Source of the DNA: DTU015 sp012837895
GTDB taxonomy: Bacteria; Bacillota; Sulfobacillia; Fermentithermobacillales; Fermentithermobacillaceae
NCBI GenBank assembly: GCA_050952085.1
Contig: JBMNKH010000007.1
Location: 1-64,000 of the forward strand
Length of the DNA stretch: 64,000 nt
Direction of reading: 5' to 3'
Part shown: positions 59,744-64,000 of the stretch, in pieces
Numbering within the stretch: the stretch's first letter is position 1
Layout of the letters: each line of letters opens with the position of its first letter
Made by a program: the position numbers and the translations under genes
The notes under the pieces: generated by a model
Seen by the model: only the letters and a program-made list of their open reading frames with translations
Told to the model about the DNA's origin: nothing
Database searches by the model: none

Positions 59744-60001
59744 CCTTCTTTTCAGTTATCATCACACATCCAATAGGAAATAATACCATCCGTCCTTTTC
59801 TACCCATCTTGTATTCTTTTCCTTGAGCGATACTAAAGGTTGCAGCATAACCGCCGTGCTTCCCGCTAGGGTATGCTTTATTCGTCACTTCGTTCTTCGT
59901 CTCCTTCAGCAGGATGAATAGCTGCCTAATCTCGTGATATCTAAGTAGTGATATCTGATTGTGACTATCTCAACAACCAAGTTTTAGTATTGAGAAACCC
60001 C
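59744..60001. other. Intergenic region without a supported gene
   Basis: The 324-base gap between VanW and the ImuB-like gene. On the minus strand a frame without a good start (GKHGGYAATFSIAQGKEYKM in its middle) runs through 59679-59950 and looks protein-like but has no family and no ribosome site; it may be a gene relic. The right part holds the promoter and operator listed next. Confidence 0.4.
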
Positions 60002-60030
60002 TTGACTTCGCCCTCCATGGGATTTACGAT
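60002..60030 (+). promoter_or_regulatory. Sigma-A type promoter of the mutasome cluster
   Basis: TTGACT at 60002-60007, 17-base spacer, TACGAT at 60025-60030. The expected transcription start near 60037 lies just before the palindrome at 60045. Confidence 0.6.
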
Positions 60031-60044
60031 AATGACCAAACAAG

Positions 60045-60058
60045 TGTTCTATCGAACA
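60045..60058. promoter_or_regulatory. Candidate SOS/LexA-like operator
   Basis: TGTTCTATCGAACA, a perfect 5-bp dyad with a four-base centre, overlaps the start of the transcript. The half-sites GTTC/GAAC and the 4-base spacing match Gram-positive LexA boxes, but the order is inverted compared with the classical GAAC-N4-GTTC. Given the damage-type polymerase genes, LexA control is plausible but unproven. Confidence 0.45.
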
Positions 60059-60067
60059 GGTGATCGC

Positions 60068-61360
60068 ATGCCAGATATTTATTATTTCAAACTCATAGGG
60101 GCAAGGGCGTATCAGGAAAAAGTTAACCGCAAAATCGATCCTGGCCTCCCGCTTGCCGTGTCTTTTCAAGACAGCATTTTAGATTGTGACGAAAACTCAT
60201 ATAAAGATGGAGTAAGGCCGGGTGACACAGTAAGGCAAGCTAAATTGGCGTCGCCTTTGTGCAGGATAGTCCAGGTGTCTGACTCAACTTCAAATGAGCT
60301 CAAGCATATACTTGATGCCTTTGCAACAATGACCCCGTTTATTGAGCCGGATAAAGAAGGTTGCGGGATTTTTCTGGAAATTTCCGACGGCAAATCATTA
60401 GATGAAATTTTTGCCTTGTTGGATGGCATGTTCCATATCGCCATCGTTACAAAAAGCCGGTCAAAGTTCCTGGCGAAAGCTTCTTCTGTGTGGATTGCTC
60501 AAAAGTTATTCCAGGAACGTCAAATAGCGCCGGGTAAAAAGCCGTGGGGATACGTAGGGACAGGCGCAAATTATATCTTCATAGACATTAAACAGGGAAA
60601 AGAAGCAGTTTATTCAACCGGCATGCCCCTTTCCCTGTTATGGCTCTTGCCACCGGATATGATATCCCATCTGTATGCTTTAGGGTTTAGTACTTTCAAA
60701 GACTTGCAGCAAATACAGGCCAACCGGCTTGCGTCACAAATAGGTGATTGGGCATATCCGGTTATTGACTGGGTAAACGGCCGGGATCGTTCCCAGGTGA
60801 AGCCTTTGTATCCAAAGCCGTATATTGAAAAAGCAGTCACCATAGAAAACCCTATGGATACTTTGACACCTCAGATACTTGAGCCTGCGTTACGGGAAGT
60901 ATCAGAGCGATTGATTCAAAGTGGTACAGGATTCAAGCATTTAATCATAACTTTATCAGGCGCTCTTAAGCCTGTGGTCAGGGAAAAGAGGTCGGTACGG
61001 CCTGTGTGCAGGTTTGAAGCGTTGAAGGTTTTGGTTTTCCATCTTTTTGAGGAAATGGTGTCTGAATTGGATCATGAGGTTTTGTGCCGGGTTTCAGCTA
61101 TTTTACTTACATTCAAAGATATCGACAGGGTGCCGGTGGCCCAGATGGTTTTGGGCCAATCTGCCAACCGGAATATTGCGCAAACCTCTGTTTCCCTTGA
61201 ACTAGCTTTAACCGGCATAGAACAAAAATACGGGGATTCAGCTTTGATATGGGGGCATAAACACAGCAAGATTTTTACGCCTGAGATACTGCGTCGTGAA
61301 AGAATGCTCGCCTTTTGGGATCCTGTAAGGTTTGGCAAAACTCAGGTGCCTGCAAGCTAG
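60068..61360 (+). CDS. ImuB-like Y-family polymerase homologue, probably catalytically inactive
   Basis: 430 residues. Shape of a Y-family DNA polymerase (DinB/ImuB): GLPLAVSFQDSILDCDENSY, RPGDTVRQAKLASPLCRIVQ (fingers), CGIFLEISDGKSLDEIFALL (palm), AKASSVWIAQKLFQ, and the helix-hairpin zone ALGFSTFKDLQQI. The metal-binding Asp and the Ser-x-Asp-Glu of active enzymes are absent (the N-terminus reads DIYYFKLIGARAY), as in ImuB adaptor proteins that bridge to a DnaE2 polymerase. ATG 60068 after CAGGTGATCGC; the frame is open 120 bases upstream but has no better start. It is followed by a small gene and a DnaE. Confidence 0.82.
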   Translation: MPDIYYFKLIGARAYQEKVNRKIDPGLPLAVSFQDSILDCDENSYKDGVRPGDTVRQAKLASPLCRIVQVSDSTSNELKHILDAFATMTPFIEPDKEGCGIFLEISDGKSLDEIFALLDGMFHIAIVTKSRSKFLAKASSVWIAQKLFQERQIAPGKKPWGYVGTGANYIFIDIKQGKEAVYSTGMPLSLLWLLPPDMISHLYALGFSTFKDLQQIQANRLASQIGDWAYPVIDWVNGRDRSQVKPLYPKPYIEKAVTIENPMDTLTPQILEPALREVSERLIQSGTGFKHLIITLSGALKPVVREKRSVRPVCRFEALKVLVFHLFEEMVSELDHEVLCRVSAILLTFKDIDRVPVAQMVLGQSANRNIAQTSVSLELALTGIEQKYGDSALIWGHKHSKIFTPEILRRERMLAFWDPVRFGKTQVPAS

Positions 61361-61457
61361 CTTTCAGGCTCAAGCTGGCCCTCAGGACTCTAGTCACGAC
61401 TCCAGAAATCCAGGTACGCGGGTATGCGACATCAAAGGAAGGAGGGTAAGGTTTATC

Positions 61458-61697
61458 ATGTCAAAAATAGTGGACCAGCCGGTTTTGGTAGTTTGCGAAA
61501 AAGGGAACCCAAAGCGGTTTTTCTGGATAAAGAAATGGGTAACTGTAAAAGCCGTGATAGATAAATGGAACGAAGTAGGCAGATGGTGGGAAGATGAAAA
61601 GGAAAAGACTTTTTACCGGGTCCTGGCCGGCGAAGGCGGCGTTTACGAGCTTTACTTAAATCAAAAACATTGGAATCTTTACAGGGTGTTTGATTAG
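61458..61697 (+). CDS. Small protein (DUF6504-like) between ImuB-like and DnaE-type genes
   Basis: 79 residues, start ATG 61458 after AGGAGGGTAAGGTTTATC. Aromatic/basic rich: KRFFWIKKWVTVKAVIDKWN, GRWWEDEKEKTFYRV, VYELYLNQKHWNLYRVFD. DUF6504-type proteins sit in the same place in other mutasome clusters as far as I recall. It could be an assembly or regulatory part of the mutasome. Its stop is three bases before the DnaE start. Confidence 0.75.
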   Translation: MSKIVDQPVLVVCEKGNPKRFFWIKKWVTVKAVIDKWNEVGRWWEDEKEKTFYRVLAGEGGVYELYLNQKHWNLYRVFD

Positions 61698-61700
61698 GTC

Positions 61701-64000
61701 ATGTTCTTACATCTACATGTACACAGCCCGTATTCTTTTCTGGACGGGGCTTCTGGCATAACCAAACTTGTGGAAAGGGCCGCTGACCTGGGCATGCCTG
61801 CCATCGCCCTAACCGACCATAACAAACTTTCAGGTTCGGTAAGGTTCATCAAAGCTGCCCAAAAAGCGGGCATTAAGCCCATAATCGGCTGCGAAGTAAC
61901 TATGGAAGGCGGCTTTCATCTCACGGTGCTTTGCCAAAACAACACCGGTTACAGGAATTTGTGTGCCGTCTTAACCCAAGCCCATTTGGGAAACGAGCGT
62001 GAGTCCCCAATGGCGGACTTACATACGCTGGCATCACACAAGGAAGGGTTATTTGTGCTCTCAGGATGCAGAAAAGGATTAATCCCGTCTTTGATACTGC
62101 AGAAAAGGTTCAAAGAAGCCAGGCAAACTGCTGAATACTACAAACATATTTTTGGGCAAGAATCGTTTGTTATTGAACTGTCAGAATCCCTTCTTCCTGG
62201 CTCTATGAGTTTGAACAAATCGCTTTCGGAATTGGCAGCATCCCTGAATCTACCCACCGTGGTTACAAACAATGTGCACTATGCTACCAAGGAAGATTTT
62301 CAAATCCACGATATTTTGACTTGTATACGTACGCTGACCAAACTTGAAGACGTCCATCCGGAAAGGCGGCTGAACTCAGAAAACTATCTAAAATCCTCTG
62401 AAGAAATGAAAGCAGAGTATAAAGGTTATCCTGAAGCGTTTTATATGACCCGGGCCCTGGCCGAACAATGTGAGTGCCCTTTAGAACTGAGAGTTCAGAA
62501 TTTCCCTGCCTTTGCATATCCAAAGGGCTTCAAATCATCAAACCACTTTTTGCGCCATCTGGTGTTTCAAGGGGCAGGCGGCAGGTACGGCAAGATAACG
62601 CATGAAGTTAAAGCCCGGCTTGAACACGAACTAAGCATAATAGGACAGTTAGGCTACGAAGATTATTTCCTTGTAGTGTGGGATCTTGTCAATTTTGCCG
62701 CTAGACAAAACATACGTCATGCAGGCAGGGGTTCAGCCGCAGACTCTGCTGTAGCTTACTGCCTTGGAATCACTGATGTGGATCCCATTGCCCACAATCT
62801 TTTGTTCGAGAGGTTCATGAGTCTTGAACGGGGTGAAAAGCCGGATATAGACGTTGACTTCGATGCCAGGCGGAGGGACGAAGTGACTGCCTATGTGTAC
62901 AAAAAATACGGGGATGCCCATGTGGCATCAGTGGCCACTTACAATACTTTTCAGGCACGTTCATCTGTAAGGGATGTAGGGAAAGCTATGGGTTACGCCC
63001 AGGATGAGATTGGCATAATAGCTAAGCGGTTACCCCATATCCCCGGCTATCAGATTGAGAACGCATTTAAGTCACTGCCTGAATTAAAGAGTTTGGATAT
63101 CCCTGAAAAGCGGCTCAAAACCCTCATTGAAACAGCAGGCAAATTATCGGGGCTTCCCAGGTTTCTAAGCACTCATTTAGGCGGTGTCGTCATATCCAAG
63201 ACTCCTGTTACCTGGCTTTCCCCGCTTGAACTTTCGGCCAAGGGCGTCAACATCCTGCAGTTCGACAAAGATGACGTAGAAGACTTAGGCCTTGTCAAAA
63301 TAGACCTCCTGTCTTTGCGGACATTGGGGGCAGTTGAAGATTCCCTAGGGTTTATTGAGGGCACGAAATTGGACTATGACCGCATACCCCTGGACGACAA
63401 AGCTACGTTTAGGCGGTTGCAATATGCAGATACAATAGGGATCTTCCAATTGGAAAGCCCGGCACAAAGGGGGCTCCAGGCAAGGCTTGGCGCTGAGAAC
63501 ATCGAGGATATAGTAGCGAGCGTTGCGCTGATACGCCCGGGCCCAATCAAAGGGGATATGGTGGAACCTTTTATCAGGCGGCGCCATGGCGAAGAAGACA
63601 TAACGTACCTGGACTCGAGGCTTGAGCCGATTTTGAAAAACACTTACGGGGTGGTGTTGTTTCAGGAACAGGTAATCGAAATCGCTTCAGTGATTGCAGG
63701 CTTTACTCCCGGGGAAGCAGATAAGCTGCGCAGGGTTATGACCCACGGCAGGTCCTTTGATGAAATGGAGAAGATAGGCAGGCTTTTCATTGAAAAAGCT
63801 GTGAAAAGAGGAGTAACAGAGCAAGTTGCGGCTGAAATATTTAAATGCATACGGGGTTACGCAAGCTATGGTTTCTGTGAGGCCCATGCACGGGCTTTTG
63901 CCACCACTGCGTACAAAACCGCATACCTGATTGAGCATTACCCGGCAGAATTCTACGGTTCTATACTGAACAACCAACCTATGGGGTTCTATCCTGTGTC
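61701..64000 (+). CDS. DNA polymerase III alpha subunit, DnaE2-type (runs off right edge)
   Basis: 766 codons visible. N-terminal PHP domain from the first residues (HLHVHSPYSFLDGASGI, ALTDHNKLSGSVRF, GCEVTMEGGF). Polymerase core: HAGRGSAADSAVAYCLGITD, catalytic pair in KPDIDVDFDARRRDEV, the palm motifs LPRFLSTHLGGVVISK, LGLVKIDLLSLRTLG and TYGVVLFQEQVIEIASVIAG, and the fingers start AGFTPGEADKLRRVM. Placed after an ImuB-like gene it is most likely the error-prone DnaE2 of a damage-tolerance mutasome rather than the replicative DnaE. ATG 61701, three bases after the preceding stop, suggests translational coupling. The C-terminal OB and tau-binding parts are beyond the window. Confidence 0.9.
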   Translation, partial: MFLHLHVHSPYSFLDGASGITKLVERAADLGMPAIALTDHNKLSGSVRFIKAAQKAGIKPIIGCEVTMEGGFHLTVLCQNNTGYRNLCAVLTQAHLGNERESPMADLHTLASHKEGLFVLSGCRKGLIPSLILQKRFKEARQTAEYYKHIFGQESFVIELSESLLPGSMSLNKSLSELAASLNLPTVVTNNVHYATKEDFQIHDILTCIRTLTKLEDVHPERRLNSENYLKSSEEMKAEYKGYPEAFYMTRALAEQCECPLELRVQNFPAFAYPKGFKSSNHFLRHLVFQGAGGRYGKITHEVKARLEHELSIIGQLGYEDYFLVVWDLVNFAARQNIRHAGRGSAADSAVAYCLGITDVDPIAHNLLFERFMSLERGEKPDIDVDFDARRRDEVTAYVYKKYGDAHVASVATYNTFQARSSVRDVGKAMGYAQDEIGIIAKRLPHIPGYQIENAFKSLPELKSLDIPEKRLKTLIETAGKLSGLPRFLSTHLGGVVISKTPVTWLSPLELSAKGVNILQFDKDDVEDLGLVKIDLLSLRTLGAVEDSLGFIEGTKLDYDRIPLDDKATFRRLQYADTIGIFQLESPAQRGLQARLGAENIEDIVASVALIRPGPIKGDMVEPFIRRRHGEEDITYLDSRLEPILKNTYGVVLFQEQVIEIASVIAGFTPGEADKLRRVMTHGRSFDEMEKIGRLFIEKAVKRGVTEQVAAEIFKCIRGYASYGFCEAHARAFATTAYKTAYLIEHYPAEFYGSILNNQPMGFYPV

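Noticed and set aside
59679..59950. Minus-strand frame with protein-like look behind VanW
   Set aside because: No start codon with a ribosome site and no family; overlaps the VanW end. Could be a relic, so only mentioned in the gap entry.

Overview
The window looks like a chromosomal segment of an anaerobic Gram-positive bacterium of the Clostridia type. The DNA is roughly half G+C by eye. Ribosome binding sites are strong GGAGG types with many GTG/TTG starts, intrinsic terminators are frequent, and families typical of Firmicutes are present (TIGR04086 membrane protein, YmaF, YkvI, VanW, DUF401, Gmad2 lipoprotein). Desulfoferrodoxin, amino-acid and peptide catabolism and extracytosolic flavin domains fit a strict anaerobe. 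No rRNA, tRNA or CRISPR was found. The species cannot be named from the sequence alone.

Layout. 1-11.7 kb is a decaying peptide/amino-acid utilisation island: a frameshifted oligopeptide ABC ATPase, a frameshifted M20 amidohydrolase, alanine-dehydrogenase-like and MmgE/PrpD genes, dipeptide-binding lipoprotein and DppB on the + strand, desulfoferrodoxin, then DppF-DppD and a DppC stump on the - strand joined to an amidohydrolase stump, and a frameshifted GntR regulator. 11.7-12.5 kb holds tandem repeats and a deleted insertion sequence. 12.5-24.7 kb is housekeeping and hypothetical: speD, ndk, DUF72, DUF401, a DinG-like protein with a good exonuclease but eroded helicase motifs, a peptidoglycan-deacetylase-like protein, zinc-ribbon proteins, folD plus cyclodeaminase, and YmaF. 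24.9-32.7 kb is a nucleoside uptake and salvage operon (ribokinase, two nucleoside hydrolases, BMP-type ABC transporter). 32.8-39.6 kb carries a methionine gamma-lyase-like enzyme, an L-lactate dehydrogenase with a long C-terminal tail, a phased repeat array, a secreted phosphoesterase/beta-propeller fusion and a glycosyltransferase. 39.9-44.1 kb has a Gmad2/PrcB-like lipoprotein followed by a four-gene membrane module of unknown function. 44.3-50.6 kb is histidine degradation (hutU, hutH, an M20 hydrolase, formiminotransferase, cyclodeaminase) without a hutI. 50.7-53.5 kb has YkvI, a PHP phosphoesterase and a kinase-like protein on the - strand. 53.6-57.1 kb is a three-FMN-domain protein with an overlapping response regulator and sensor kinase. 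57.3-59.7 kb is an ECF-type sigma factor, a second repeat array and a frameshifted VanW gene. 60-64 kb is an ImuB-like/small protein/DnaE-type mutasome cluster that runs off the right edge.

The most unusual material is noncoding: two arrays (35.5-36.0 kb and 58.0-58.3 kb) of different dyad-symmetric elements that share one design. Triplets of elements are spaced about 32 bp apart and the triplets repeat every 105 bp (first array) or 114 bp (second array). I know of no named element with this architecture. The undescribed membrane module and the DinG-derived protein are the main protein-level candidates for new biology.
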